This document shows, piece after piece, positions 33,144 through 41,128 of a stretch of 50,878 bases of DNA. Source of the DNA: Nitrospirae bacterium JdFR-81 (GTDB lineage Bacteria > Nitrospirota > Thermodesulfovibrionia > UBA6902); the NCBI GenBank assembly GCA_002011735.1, contig MTOQ01000055.1, forward strand, positions 1 to 50,878. The letters run 5' to 3'. The position numbers were made by a program, and so were the translations under genes. The notes beneath the pieces are model-generated. The model did not search any database. It was not told the DNA's origin and saw nothing but the letters and a program-made list of their open reading frames with translations. How positions within the stretch are numbered: position 1 is the stretch's first letter; each line of letters starts with the position of its first letter.

Positions 33144-34472
33144 ATGTCAAGGGAGGATCTTACGGCGATATTTCATGAGGCAATAAAGGCCGTCAACCCC
33201 TCTCTCCTGGTTGAGAGACATCTCCGTGAGCTGGACCCTGGCAAATTCAAGAGGAGACTTTTAATAGGCTTTGGCAAGTCATCGGTCCAGATGGCGTATC
33301 CGGTATATGAATATTTTGATAAGGGGATGATAACAGAGGGGATTGTGATAACCAAATATGGACACAGCGCCGTGCAGCAGAACGACAGATCAGCAGAACC
33401 ACTGCACTACCGCACCATTGCTCTGAAGATATATGAGGCAGGTCATCCTGTGCCTGATGAAAACGGCATGGAGGCAACCAACGAGGTGCTACGACTTGTA
33501 AGCACGGCCGCTGAAGATACGATGGTCATATCCCTTATCTCAGGTGGCGGCTCCGCACTCCTTGTATCACCGTGTAACGGGATAACGCTTGCAGAGAAAC
33601 AGGAGGTTACAGACCTGCTCCTCAAGGCAGGGGCTGATATTAACGAGATTAATGCAGTGAGAAAGCATATCTCAAAGGTCAAGGGTGGAAGGCTTGCCGA
33701 GATTGCCCATCCTGCCGAGGTGGTGAGTCTCATACTCTCAGATGTCATAGGTGACCGTCTCGATGTTATCGCCTCAGGTCCAACAGCACCAGATCCAACA
33801 ACATATGCAGAGGCACTGGATGTGATAGATAAGTATGGTTTATCAAAGAGGATCCCGCGTGACGTGATGGATGTGCTTAAAAAGGGCAGAGAGGGGAAGA
33901 TATCCGAGACACCGGATGATAGCAGTCCTGTGTTCAGAAAGGTAAGGAATGTAATAATAGGGAATAATCGTCTGGCCCTTGAGGCTGCCAGGGAGTGTGC
34001 TGAAAGAAGGGGTTACATAGCCGAGATAATAGGTTCAACCATCACCGGTGAGGCAAGGGATGCAGGAAGGTGGCTTGCTGACAAGGCCAGAGAGTTCAAG
34101 GGTTCAATGCCTCACAGGCCCAGGAGACCGCTCTGCCTGATCTCGGGAGGGGAGACAACAGTGACTGTCAGGGGAAGTGGCAGGGGTGGAAGGAATACGG
34201 AGCTCGCCCTGTCCTTTGCAATAGAGGTTGATGGCATTGAGGGGATAACCCTGCTTTCAGCAGGCACTGATGGCACCGATGGTCCCACAGATGCTGCAGG
34301 CGCCGTTGTCAATGGAGATACTGTAAGGAGGGCAATAGGCAAGGGTCTTGATCCCCGCAATTACCTGAACAATAACGATTCTTACACCTTCTTCGAAAAG
34401 ACAGGAGAATTGCTCATAACAGGCCCAACAGGCACCAATGTGATGGATATGCAGTTGATAGTGATTGAATAA
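33144..34472 (+). CDS. Glycerate kinase, GK-II/MOFRL family
   Basis: 442 residues from the ATG at 33144. TTG and GTG codons just upstream are in frame but too close to the AGGGA ribosome site. The N-terminal domain (GFGKSSVQMA, then SLISGGGSALLVSPC) and the C-terminal MOFRL domain (GRNTELALSFAIEVDG, then SAGTDGTDGPTDAAGA) define the GK-II family, which phosphorylates D-glycerate, usually to 2-phosphoglycerate. Divergent from gpgS, it could recycle glycerate released when glucosylglycerate is broken down. It could equally serve general glycerate or serine metabolism. Confidence 0.88.
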   Translation: MSREDLTAIFHEAIKAVNPSLLVERHLRELDPGKFKRRLLIGFGKSSVQMAYPVYEYFDKGMITEGIVITKYGHSAVQQNDRSAEPLHYRTIALKIYEAGHPVPDENGMEATNEVLRLVSTAAEDTMVISLISGGGSALLVSPCNGITLAEKQEVTDLLLKAGADINEINAVRKHISKVKGGRLAEIAHPAEVVSLILSDVIGDRLDVIASGPTAPDPTTYAEALDVIDKYGLSKRIPRDVMDVLKKGREGKISETPDDSSPVFRKVRNVIIGNNRLALEAARECAERRGYIAEIIGSTITGEARDAGRWLADKAREFKGSMPHRPRRPLCLISGGETTVTVRGSGRGGRNTELALSFAIEVDGIEGITLLSAGTDGTDGPTDAAGAVVNGDTVRRAIGKGLDPRNYLNNNDSYTFFEKTGELLITGPTGTNVMDMQLIVIE

Positions 34473-34526
34473 ATGATCAAGCTCTCTGATTTATCCACAA
34501 AAGGGTTAGGGAGAAATGGATAAAAG

Positions 34527-34535
34527 TGGTATAAT
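34527..34535 (+). promoter_or_regulatory. Extended -10 promoter (TGG-TATAAT) for the MNT-HEPN pair
   Basis: TGG followed by a consensus TATAAT ends 5 nt before the ATG at 34541. No Shine-Dalgarno is present, so the message is probably leaderless. Confidence 0.55.
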
Positions 34536-34540
34536 AGCTC

Positions 34541-34912
34541 ATGACATTGATAAAGACACCTGAGGTCACAACCAGTGAGGCCATAAATATGTTGAGGAGG
34601 GCCGTGGTATCTTCACTGGATGATGAAGTCCTGAGAATGATTTTTTTTGGCTCTCGGAGAAAAGGGATATTCAGTCCTGATTCGGATATTGACGTCCTGA
34701 TCATCCTCAGACATAAAAGAAGGGAGTCGATTAATAGAATCTTTGAAATCGGCAATATGGTCGAGCAGGATATACTTCATTATGAAATTCCTCTCACCAT
34801 ACACATTATTTCTGATGAGGAGTATCGCAGATTCAAGGTCTCAAAGAGCCCGTTCATTCTGTCGATAGAGAAGGAAGGGATGGTTATATATGAAAGAACC
34901 CCTCAGTCTTGA
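34541..34912 (+). CDS. MNT-type nucleotidyltransferase-domain protein
   Basis: 123 residues. FGSRRKGIFSPDSDIDVLI is the GSx10DxD motif of minimal nucleotidyltransferases, with catalytic Asp residues intact. These proteins pair with HEPN proteins; in MntA-HepT systems the nucleotidyltransferase is the antitoxin and adds AMP to the HEPN toxin. The HEPN gene follows with a 23-bp overlap. The ATG sits 5 nt after a -10 box and there is no ribosome site, so the message is probably leaderless. Whether this pair is a working toxin-antitoxin system is uncertain. Confidence 0.8.
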   Translation: MTLIKTPEVTTSEAINMLRRAVVSSLDDEVLRMIFFGSRRKGIFSPDSDIDVLIILRHKRRESINRIFEIGNMVEQDILHYEIPLTIHIISDEEYRRFKVSKSPFILSIEKEGMVIYERTPQS

Positions 34913-35330
34913 GGATAGAGTTGCACTTGCAGAGTACCGTAAGACCGTGGCACTGGAGAGATTAAGGGCTGCGGAGGTCCTCCTCAAGGAAGGCCTCTTT
35001 AATGATGCAATCTCTAAATCATATTTTGCCATTCATGCAATATCAAGGGCGATCCTCATACTCTATGATATCAGAGCCTCAACCCACGAAGGGGTTAAAA
35101 CCATGTTTTCAAAGCAGCTGGTAAGAGAGGCAAGATTAATCCCACAGGATTTCACCAAGAAATATTCTATCCTGAAAGCGCTGAGAGAGGATGCTGATTA
35201 TGAAGATTTTGTAAAATACTCCAGAGAGGATGCAGAGGATGCAGTAAAGACGGCAAGGGAATTTGTAGAGAGGATTTCAGAGATAATTGACAAATTTAGA
35301 CAACAAAGCAACATGTCATCAAGTCCATAG
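34890..35330 (+). CDS. HEPN-domain protein (partner of MNT)
   Basis: 146 residues, helical. ALERLRAAEVLLKEGLFNDA and ISKSYFAIHAISRAILI match the first helices of HEPN domains, and RASTHEGVKTMF follows. Here the Arg-to-His spacing is three residues (RASTH), whereas toxic HEPN RNases usually have Rx4-6H, so RNase activity is doubtful. It overlaps the MNT gene by 23 bp, giving coupled translation. It may be a UPF0332-type HEPN in a non-classical TA or regulatory pair. Confidence 0.75.
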   Translation: MKEPLSLEDRVALAEYRKTVALERLRAAEVLLKEGLFNDAISKSYFAIHAISRAILILYDIRASTHEGVKTMFSKQLVREARLIPQDFTKKYSILKALREDADYEDFVKYSREDAEDAVKTAREFVERISEIIDKFRQQSNMSSSP

Positions 35331-35377
35331 TTTATACCATTTTTATCCAATTGATGAAAGGTTAGAGGTTCTTCTAT

Positions 35378-36208
35378 TTGAAGAAGTTGATCATCTTTAC
35401 AGACCTGGATGGAACACTCCTTGACGCCCATACATATTCATTCAAGGGAGCAATATCAGCAATTAAACTCCTCAGGGAGAGGGATATACCACTTATCATC
35501 AGCTCAAGCAAGACCAGGCCAGAGATAGAACTTTATAGAAGGAAACTCAAAAACACACACCCCTTCATCTCAGAGAATGGTGGAGGGATATTTATTCCAA
35601 AGGGATACTTTAAATTAAGGGTTAAGGGTAAGTTAAAAATTAAGGAAGAGGGAGGGTATCTTATCATCATCCTTGGCACACCATATCCAGATCTGAGAAA
35701 GACCATTAAACGACTACAATCAGAGGGTTTTAAGATAAAAGGATTTGGTGATATGACCATTGGAGAGGTCGCCAGTCTTACGGGACTCAAACCCTTAGAG
35801 GCCAGGCTTGCAAAGGAGAGAGATTTTGATGAGCCCTTTGTATTCATCGGAGATACGAATAAATTGATGGCCTTAAAGACAAGAGTTAAAGCAATGGGGC
35901 TCAATATTACACAGGGTGAATTCTTCCATCTCATGGGCAACACGAATAAGGGCAGAGCGGTTGACATACTGAAGGATTTATATATGAGGCAATTTGGAGA
36001 GGTTATGACCATAGGGGTTGGTGATAGTCTTAATGATGTGGAGATGTTGAGGAGGGTGGATTATCCAGTAATCGTTAAGAGGCATGATGGTGGATATGAC
36101 AAGAGGATAAGGGTCAGGAACCTCATAAAGGCAGATGGAATAGGACCTGAGGGATGGGGTAGGGCGATCATGGAGATGGCGGATAGGTTAACTAAGTGGA
36201 AATTATAG
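35378..36208 (+). CDS. GpgP/MpgP-type HAD phosphatase
   Basis: 276 residues from a TTG at 35378, 8 nt after AGAGGT; no better start exists upstream. It is a HAD-IIB fold: FTDLDGTLLD (nucleophile), ISSSKTRPEIE (motif II), LMGNTNKGRAVDIL (Lys) and IGVGDSLNDVEMLRRVD (motif IV). FISENGGGIFIPKGYF is characteristic of mannosyl-3-phosphoglycerate phosphatases, some of which accept glucosyl-3-phosphoglycerate. It is the likely second step after GpgS, giving glucosylglycerate (or mannosylglycerate), although it lies on the other strand, 2.3 kb away. Sugar preference is not readable. Confidence 0.82.
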   Translation: MKKLIIFTDLDGTLLDAHTYSFKGAISAIKLLRERDIPLIISSSKTRPEIELYRRKLKNTHPFISENGGGIFIPKGYFKLRVKGKLKIKEEGGYLIIILGTPYPDLRKTIKRLQSEGFKIKGFGDMTIGEVASLTGLKPLEARLAKERDFDEPFVFIGDTNKLMALKTRVKAMGLNITQGEFFHLMGNTNKGRAVDILKDLYMRQFGEVMTIGVGDSLNDVEMLRRVDYPVIVKRHDGGYDKRIRVRNLIKADGIGPEGWGRAIMEMADRLTKWKL

Positions 36209-36309
36209 GAAAGACTCATTTATAGTAGATACCGGTTTATGTTAAGGATGTCGAGCAGGACATTAATTAGTGTCTTTTAAGAAGGTCTCTATAGCGTCTC
36301 CTGAAGTAT

Positions 36310-36336
36310 ATACGGTTATAACAGAAATATCCGTAT
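36310..36336 (+). promoter_or_regulatory. Candidate promoter/operator of the LuxR-type gene
   Basis: ATACGG (36310-36315) and CCGTAT (36331-36336) form a 6-bp inverted repeat 15 nt apart, the second half touching the ATG at 36335. A TATAAC box lies between (36316-36321). This suits autorepression. No Shine-Dalgarno is visible. Confidence 0.35.
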
Positions 36337-36985
36337 GGGAGAGTATTCATTAAAGGATATTTATAATGTCCTCACCAAGAATGACGCCATCTATCTGCTT
36401 GAGCTTATCCATGAAAGCATCTTCTGTAATAGTGATGAGGATCTAATAAGGCTCATAAACAAATTTAACCACCTGGTACCCTTTAACAAGATCGATCCCA
36501 ATCTCGTAAGGGAGAATTGCTTGAATTTCAGGCTGCAATACTGGGCAGATACATACAGAAAATACAATGCCCCCAGGGTGTTTGTATCCCGTGCAGAAGA
36601 CTTTGGGCTAAAGAGCGGCTATACTGATGGGATGAGGAATCTCAAAGGTGATAAAGGGAGTCTGTTCTCTTTTGCGGGCAGATCGATAAATAGGGATGTG
36701 AGGACGGAGATTTTGCTCCGGTATTTTATCCCCCATCTCCATCAGATATTGATCAGGATATTCTGTAAGAAAAGGCACTGTAACACCACACTGTCGCGCA
36801 GAGAGAAGGAGGTATTGAAATGGATAAAGGAAGGTAAGAGCACATGGGAGATATCAAAGATACTCTCTATAAGTCAGAATACGGTGAAGTTCCATATTAA
36901 ACAGATCATGCGTAAACTCGATGCCGTGAAGAGGACACAGGCAGTTGCGATAGCCCTTGAGCAGGGATTAATTGATACTGACTGA
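36335..36985 (+). CDS. LuxR-type transcriptional regulator, unusual sensory half
   Basis: 216 residues. Residues about 150-210 are a LuxR/GerE helix-turn-helix (LSRREKEVLKWIKEGKSTWE, then NTVKFHIKQIMRKL). The first 145 or so residues have the size and layout of an autoinducer-binding domain (DFGLKSGYTDGMRN, then SLFSFAGRSI), but key aromatic positions are not clearly recognisable, and no LuxI-type synthase is in the window. It has no phosphorylatable receiver domain. It may sense another small molecule. The neighbouring papain-like protease gene, 178 bp downstream on the same strand, could be a target. The regulator call is good; the ligand is unknown. Confidence 0.75.
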   Translation: MGEYSLKDIYNVLTKNDAIYLLELIHESIFCNSDEDLIRLINKFNHLVPFNKIDPNLVRENCLNFRLQYWADTYRKYNAPRVFVSRAEDFGLKSGYTDGMRNLKGDKGSLFSFAGRSINRDVRTEILLRYFIPHLHQILIRIFCKKRHCNTTLSRREKEVLKWIKEGKSTWEISKILSISQNTVKFHIKQIMRKLDAVKRTQAVAIALEQGLIDTD

Positions 36986-36997
36986 CCATTCGTCATC

Positions 36998-37072
36998 TCA
37001 GATTGTCCTTTCTCTGTCTACTGCCTCAAAACCCTCCGATCCATCATTGGCAGCTACCGTAACGAGACCCAT
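36998..37072 (-). pseudogene. Possible response-regulator receiver-domain remnant
   Basis: A 24-codon frame encodes GLVTVAANDGSEGFEAVDRE, which is very like the second helix region of receiver domains (V--A-DG-EG-E-V). A stop lies just upstream of its ATG, and nothing more of the domain is present. I read it as a decayed gene piece between luxR and the protease. The match is short and could be chance. Confidence 0.3.
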
Positions 37073-37083
37073 TTTTGGTTAAG

Positions 37084-37117
37084 AAGAATCACCTACCCAT
37101 TTGGGTAGGTGATTCTT
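37084..37117. repeat. Perfect 15-bp hairpin before the papain-like protease gene
   Basis: AAGAATCACCTACCC and GGGTAGGTGATTCTT flank an ATTT loop without mismatch. No T-run follows on the plus strand. It ends 34 nt upstream of the AAGGAGG ribosome site of the protease gene. It may be an operator, an mRNA leader structure, or a terminator for luxR. Confidence 0.7.
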
Positions 37118-37163
37118 AAGATCCAATTATTTAGGATATGTAGGAACAGTCAAGGAGGGTGTG

Positions 37164-38045
37164 GTGACCGAGAGACTACAAGTGATGAATATGGGTATGG
37201 GATGGATCCCCGATTATCCTGACTTCAGAGACTATACAGAGGAGCATGAAGCAATAAATAAGATCATCTCACCCACTGGGATCACCAGAAAGAAATTGAT
37301 GCTACTCCCTTCAGTGGATCTGAGACAGTGGTGTTCACCCGTGGAGGACCAAGGTCCACTGGGCTCTTGCACTGCTCATGCAGGGGTGGGGATGGTGGAG
37401 TATTATGAAAAGAGGGCATTTGGTAGATATATAGATGCGTCAAGGCTGTTTCTTTATAAGACAACCCGTAATCTCCTGCACTGGAGAGGTGATACAGGTG
37501 CCTTTCTCAGGACCACTATGGCTGCACTTGTGCTTTTTGGCGTGCCGCCTGAGGAGTACTGGCCCTATAATATATCGGATTTTGATAAGGAGCCAAATGC
37601 ATTCTGTTATGCCTTTGCACAGAACTACCAGACAATCAAGTATTACAGGCACGATCCCCCAGGAACACCTAAGAACCTGCTGTTAACCCGACTCAAGATT
37701 TATCTGTGTGCAGGGCATCCCTCAATGTTTGGTTTTACTGTATATAGTTCTATTGACCAGGCAAGTAAGGACGGGAAGATCCCCTATCCATGTAGAGGAG
37801 AGAGGGTCTTGGGAGGACATGCGGTGGTTGCTGTAGGCTATGATGATAAGATCACGATCAGAAATACAGGATTGTGTGGCTTAGAGACCAAGGGTGCCTT
37901 TCTTATAAGAAATTCCTGGGGGACAGGGTGGGGCGACTCTGGGTATGGCTGGCTTCCCTACGAATATGTCTTGAATGGCCTTGCCAGAGACTTCTGGTCA
38001 ATATTGAAAAAGGAGTGGGTGGATACAGGGGTATTTAAAATTTAA
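37164..38045 (+). CDS. C1A papain-family cysteine protease
   Basis: 293 residues from the GTG at 37164, 5 nt after AAGGAGG. A GTG one codon earlier is only 2 nt away; ATG codons at 37185 and 37191 are alternatives. SPVEDQGPLGSCTAHA carries the oxyanion Gln and nucleophile Cys, LGGHAVVAVGYDD the His, and IRNSWGTGWGDSGYGWLPY the Asn, so the triad is intact. No signal peptide or long propeptide is present. The short N-terminal lead, GWIPDYPDFRDYTEEH, is typical of bacterial C1A enzymes. It follows the LuxR-type gene and a perfect hairpin. The substrate is unknown. Confidence 0.85.
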   Translation: MTERLQVMNMGMGWIPDYPDFRDYTEEHEAINKIISPTGITRKKLMLLPSVDLRQWCSPVEDQGPLGSCTAHAGVGMVEYYEKRAFGRYIDASRLFLYKTTRNLLHWRGDTGAFLRTTMAALVLFGVPPEEYWPYNISDFDKEPNAFCYAFAQNYQTIKYYRHDPPGTPKNLLLTRLKIYLCAGHPSMFGFTVYSSIDQASKDGKIPYPCRGERVLGGHAVVAVGYDDKITIRNTGLCGLETKGAFLIRNSWGTGWGDSGYGWLPYEYVLNGLARDFWSILKKEWVDTGVFKI

Positions 38046-38070
38046 GAAAAGTTGTCCACCCGTCTTGCAC

Positions 38071-38871
38071 TCACCTGAAACTGTGCTCTTTTGCAGGGAA
38101 TATTCCCTTCTCAACCTCTTCTTTATAATCCCTGATCGCCTTTAAAGCCTCTTCCTTGAGGTTTGCATATCGTTTGACAAACTTGGGTATGAACCTCTCA
38201 AAGAGGCCCAGGACATCATGGAGGACAAGGACCTGTCCATCACAGTGAGGGCCTGCGCCTATACCTATGGTGGGGATCGTTAATTCCTCCGTGATCCTTT
38301 TTGCAAGCTCCATCGGTATCGCCTCAAGCACGATGGAGAAGGCGCCTGCGTCTTCAAGGATGTGGGCATCCTCGATCAATCGTCTTGCCGTCTCTTCATC
38401 CCTGCCCTGAACCCTGTAACCACCCATTCTGTGTATGGCCTGGGGTGTAAGCCCTATATGGGCCATCACGGGGATATCAGAGCGGGTCATCACGCGGACA
38501 TGTTCTGCGATCTCAGACCCGCCCTCGATCTTTACTGCTGATGCACCTGCCTCCTTGAGAAACCGCCCACCATTTCGTACCGCCTCTTCCAGGGAGGTCT
38601 GATAGGACATGAAAGGCATATCTCCTATAACCATTGCAGACTTTACTGCCCTGCTGACCAGCCTCGTGTGGTAGAGCATCTCTTCCATGGTTACAGGCAG
38701 GGTGTTCTCAAGCCCCTGCACAACCATCCCCACAGAGTCGCCTACAAGGATTGCATCAATGCCTGCCTCATCTACAATCCTTGCAAAGGGGAAGTCATAG
38801 GCAGTGAGCATGGTGATCTTCTGGCCCTCGCGCTTCTTCTTGAGGAAGTCCTGAACGGTGAAAGGGGGCAT
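38071..38871 (-). CDS. panB: 3-methyl-2-oxobutanoate hydroxymethyltransferase
   Basis: 266 residues, usual length. [27 protein letters not shown] and [10 protein letters not shown] (metal-binding Asp residues), MAHIGLTPQ and [14 protein letters not shown] define PanB. It transfers a hydroxymethyl group from methylene-THF to ketoisovalerate for pantothenate and CoA, a use of the C1 pool and a source of the CoA used by AcsB. It starts 6 bp after the SlyD-like gene, probably one transcript. No panC is in the window. Confidence 0.94.
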   Translation of the reverse strand: MPPFTVQDFLKKKREGQKITMLTAYDFPFARIVDEAGIDAILVGDSVGMVVQGLENTLPVTMEEMLYHTRLVSRAVKSAMVIGDMPFMSYQTSLEEAVRNGGRFLKEAGASAVKIEGGSEIAEHVRVMTRSDIPVMAHIGLTPQAIHRMGGYRVQGRDEETARRLIEDAHILEDAGAFSIVLEAIPMELAKRITEELTIPTIGIGAGPHCDGQVLVLHDVLGLFERFIPKFVKRYANLKEEALKAIRDYKEEVEKGIFPAKEHSFR

Positions 38872-38877
38872 GGCTCA

Positions 38878-39303
38878 CTAAGTTACGATCTCTACCAGCT
38901 CGAGGTCAAACGTAAGATCCTTCCCTGCAAGTGGGTGGTTTGCATCCATCTTGAAATACTCATCAGTGATGTCAACCACCGTCACTATTATGGACTTGCC
39001 ATCAGGTCTATACATCTGAACCATCTGGCCTATCTCTGGCTCAAAACCCTCTGGCGCCCTGCTCCTGTCAAAATCGAACACCTTGTTTTCATCCCGTGGC
39101 CCATATGCCTCTTCAGCAGGGATATGGATGGTCTTTGTCTCTCCAGGTGACATATCAATGACACCGTTCTCAAAGCCTGGCAATAAATCGCCATTACCGA
39201 TGACAAATTCAATAGGTTTCATCCCAACGGAGGATTCAAATACCTCATCATCTATCCTCAGGGTATAATGAACCCTCACCTTATCACCAACCTTTGCCTT
39301 CAT
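38878..39303 (-). CDS. SlyD-like FKBP peptidyl-prolyl isomerase
   Basis: 141 residues from the ATG at 39303, 8 nt after AAAGGAG; the frame is open 6 codons further up, but that would destroy the spacing. The FKBP half (DKVRVHYTLRIDDEVFESS) encloses an insert-in-flap domain (about 70-120), as in SlyD. The His/Cys-rich metal-binding tail of E. coli SlyD is missing, so nickel delivery through such a tail is not indicated. It is a cytosolic chaperone/isomerase. A consensus -10 lies upstream. It is coupled to panB. Confidence 0.88.
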   Translation of the reverse strand: MKAKVGDKVRVHYTLRIDDEVFESSVGMKPIEFVIGNGDLLPGFENGVIDMSPGETKTIHIPAEEAYGPRDENKVFDFDRSRAPEGFEPEIGQMVQMYRPDGKSIIVTVVDITDEYFKMDANHPLAGKDLTFDLELVEIVT

Positions 39304-39341
39304 AATTAAGTCTCCTTTCATTTAAATTAATTTTAATTGTC

Positions 39342-39350
39342 ATTATAACA
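39342..39350 (-). promoter_or_regulatory. Extended -10 promoter (TGT-TATAAT) for the slyD-like gene
   Basis: TGT-TATAAT on the minus strand lies about 40 nt before the ATG at 39303. The leader has a normal Shine-Dalgarno, so this one is not leaderless. The -35 is poor. Confidence 0.55.
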
Positions 39351-39377
39351 CAAGTTTTTAAAATTAATCTTTAACTC

Positions 39378-40202
39378 TCAGATAGAGGGTTTCCTGTAGT
39401 ATATGAGGATAATCCCTGATAATATCATCACAAGACATAGTATCTGTCCCATCGTGAGAAAGCCTATGATGAAGCCAAGTTGGGGGTCGGGTTCACGGAA
39501 GAATTCAATAAAGAATCTCACCGTGCCATAGCCTATGAGGTATAGAGGGATAAAAAATCCCTTAAACGGTCTCTTCCTCCTGATACTCCAGAGGACAAGG
39601 AACAGGAATATCCCCTCAAAGAATGCCTCATAGAGCTGTGATGGATGTCTCAATTGATGGGTGCTGTCAAGGGGGAAGTACATACCCCACGGAACATCCG
39701 TGATCCTGCCATATAACTCTCCGTTAAGGAAGTTCCCTATCCTGCCAAAGGTATAGGCAAGGGGTATTGTCGGCACAAAGAGATCCGAGAGATCCCAGAA
39801 GTCGATCTTTCTTTTATAACAGAATATAATGGCCGAGATTATGACGCCAACGAGGCCTCCATGATACGACATGCCTGCAAGGCCTGTAAAGTGGAGGCCT
39901 CCTTCAAAACTGAATGGAAGGATGATCTCCAATGGATGTGATAGATAGTATCGCAGGTTGTAAAACAGCACATATCCGATCCTTGCCCCTATCATGAGGC
40001 CGAGTATCAGCCATACGAAGCAGTCCTGGATGAGTGTCTTCTCGTATCTGAAATCTTCTGTCTTCAATCTATAGAGGACAAGGATATAGACGATGGAGAA
40101 GGCGACCAGATACATGAGGCCATAGTATCTGAGCTGGAAGGGGCCTATGGTAAAGATGGTAGGGCTGATGTGTTCAGGCAGGTGCTGCCATAATTCTTTC
40201 AT
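39378..40202 (-). CDS. lgt: Prolipoprotein diacylglyceryl transferase
   Basis: 274 residues from the ATG at 40202 (a TTG three codons up is possible). About seven membrane helices; GRIGNFLNGELYGR is the Lgt signature and SYHGGLVGV carries the conserved His. It adds diacylglycerol to the lipobox Cys of prolipoproteins in the inner membrane; the two lipoproteins at 15.9-19.4 kb would be substrates. No clear ribosome site. It stands 45 bp from metF on the same strand. Confidence 0.93.
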   Translation of the reverse strand: MKELWQHLPEHISPTIFTIGPFQLRYYGLMYLVAFSIVYILVLYRLKTEDFRYEKTLIQDCFVWLILGLMIGARIGYVLFYNLRYYLSHPLEIILPFSFEGGLHFTGLAGMSYHGGLVGVIISAIIFCYKRKIDFWDLSDLFVPTIPLAYTFGRIGNFLNGELYGRITDVPWGMYFPLDSTHQLRHPSQLYEAFFEGIFLFLVLWSIRRKRPFKGFFIPLYLIGYGTVRFFIEFFREPDPQLGFIIGFLTMGQILCLVMILSGIILIYYRKPSI

Positions 40203-40246
40203 GAGAACCAATGGTTCAGCCGATAAAAAGACCGACTTAGCAGAGG

Positions 40247-41128
40247 TTAAAGAAGGCCCGCCCTTTCCATTATAATTGGGACCTTATCCTCCATGCCTAT
40301 GGCCATGATATGGACACCATCGCAGATCTTCTCTTCCTTGAGCTGTCTGATATGTCTTGCAGTGATGTTGAGCCCTGTATCAAGGGCCTTCTCCTTCCCT
40401 GCTGCCTTCAGCTCATCTATAAGCTCCTGGGGGACCTTTATACCGGGGACAAACTTATTGAGAAAATTGGCCATGCCTGCACTCTTGAGGACAACAAAGC
40501 CCGCCAGGACCTTTACGGGAAACCGTCTTGCAAACCCCATGAACTCCTTGAATTTCTCTATATCATATATTGCCTGGGTCTGAAAGAACCTTGCACCTGC
40601 CTTTACCTTCTTCTCAAACTTTATGAGCTGAGGCTCTACAGGGTTTGCCTCCGGTGTCACCACTGCACCCTGAAAGAAGTTGGTTGCCCCTTTCAGTTCG
40701 TTGCCCATCATGTCCCTCCCGTTGTTAAGGGCATCCACTATCTTGAGCAGCTGCACAGACTCTATATCATACACAGGCTTTGCGCCCTTGTGATCTCCTG
40801 CTGAGACATGGTCTCCAGTCATACACAGCACGTTGTGTATCCCCAGGACATTTGCCCCAAGCAGGTCTGACTGGAGCGCTATCCTGTTACGGTCCCTGCA
40901 TGTCATCTGGAGTATCGGTTCAAGGCCATGGTCGAGTGCTATCTTACAGATGGAAAGGGAATTGACCCTCATGACCGCAGATTGATTATCCGTTACATTT
41001 ACTGCATCAACCTTCCCCTTGAGGAGCTCCATGTGATGGATTGTCTCTGATATGTCCGTGCCCTTTGGAGGGCCTATCTCAGCAGTAACCACAAACTTTC
41101 CTGATTCAAGTGCCTCCTTAAATGTCAT
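40247..41128 (-). CDS. metF: 5,10-methylenetetrahydrofolate reductase
   Basis: 293 residues, usual length, TIM barrel with VVTAEIGPPKGTD, NVTDNQSA, ILQMTCRDRNR and FFQTQAIYD. It reduces methylene-THF to methyl-THF, the methyl donor for AcsE. Its start overlaps metV by 4 bp, so a MetV-MetF complex, as in acetogens, is likely. Electron donor unknown: no RnfC2-like gene is present here. Confidence 0.92.
   Translation of the reverse strand: MTFKEALESGKFVVTAEIGPPKGTDISETIHHMELLKGKVDAVNVTDNQSAVMRVNSLSICKIALDHGLEPILQMTCRDRNRIALQSDLLGANVLGIHNVLCMTGDHVSAGDHKGAKPVYDIESVQLLKIVDALNNGRDMMGNELKGATNFFQGAVVTPEANPVEPQLIKFEKKVKAGARFFQTQAIYDIEKFKEFMGFARRFPVKVLAGFVVLKSAGMANFLNKFVPGIKVPQELIDELKAAGKEKALDTGLNITARHIRQLKEEKICDGVHIMAIGMEDKVPIIMERAGLL

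Noticed and set aside
33079-33150. GpgS start at 33150
   Set aside because: It would overlap the divergent glycerate kinase start and cover the promoter region; the extra residues are not family-like.
36998-37072. Minus-strand text GGTAGCTGCC...GGATCGGAGGG as a GEMM/c-di-GMP riboswitch
   Set aside because: Only short scattered words agree; the paired elements and conserved core of the riboswitch are missing, and the frame looks protein-like instead.
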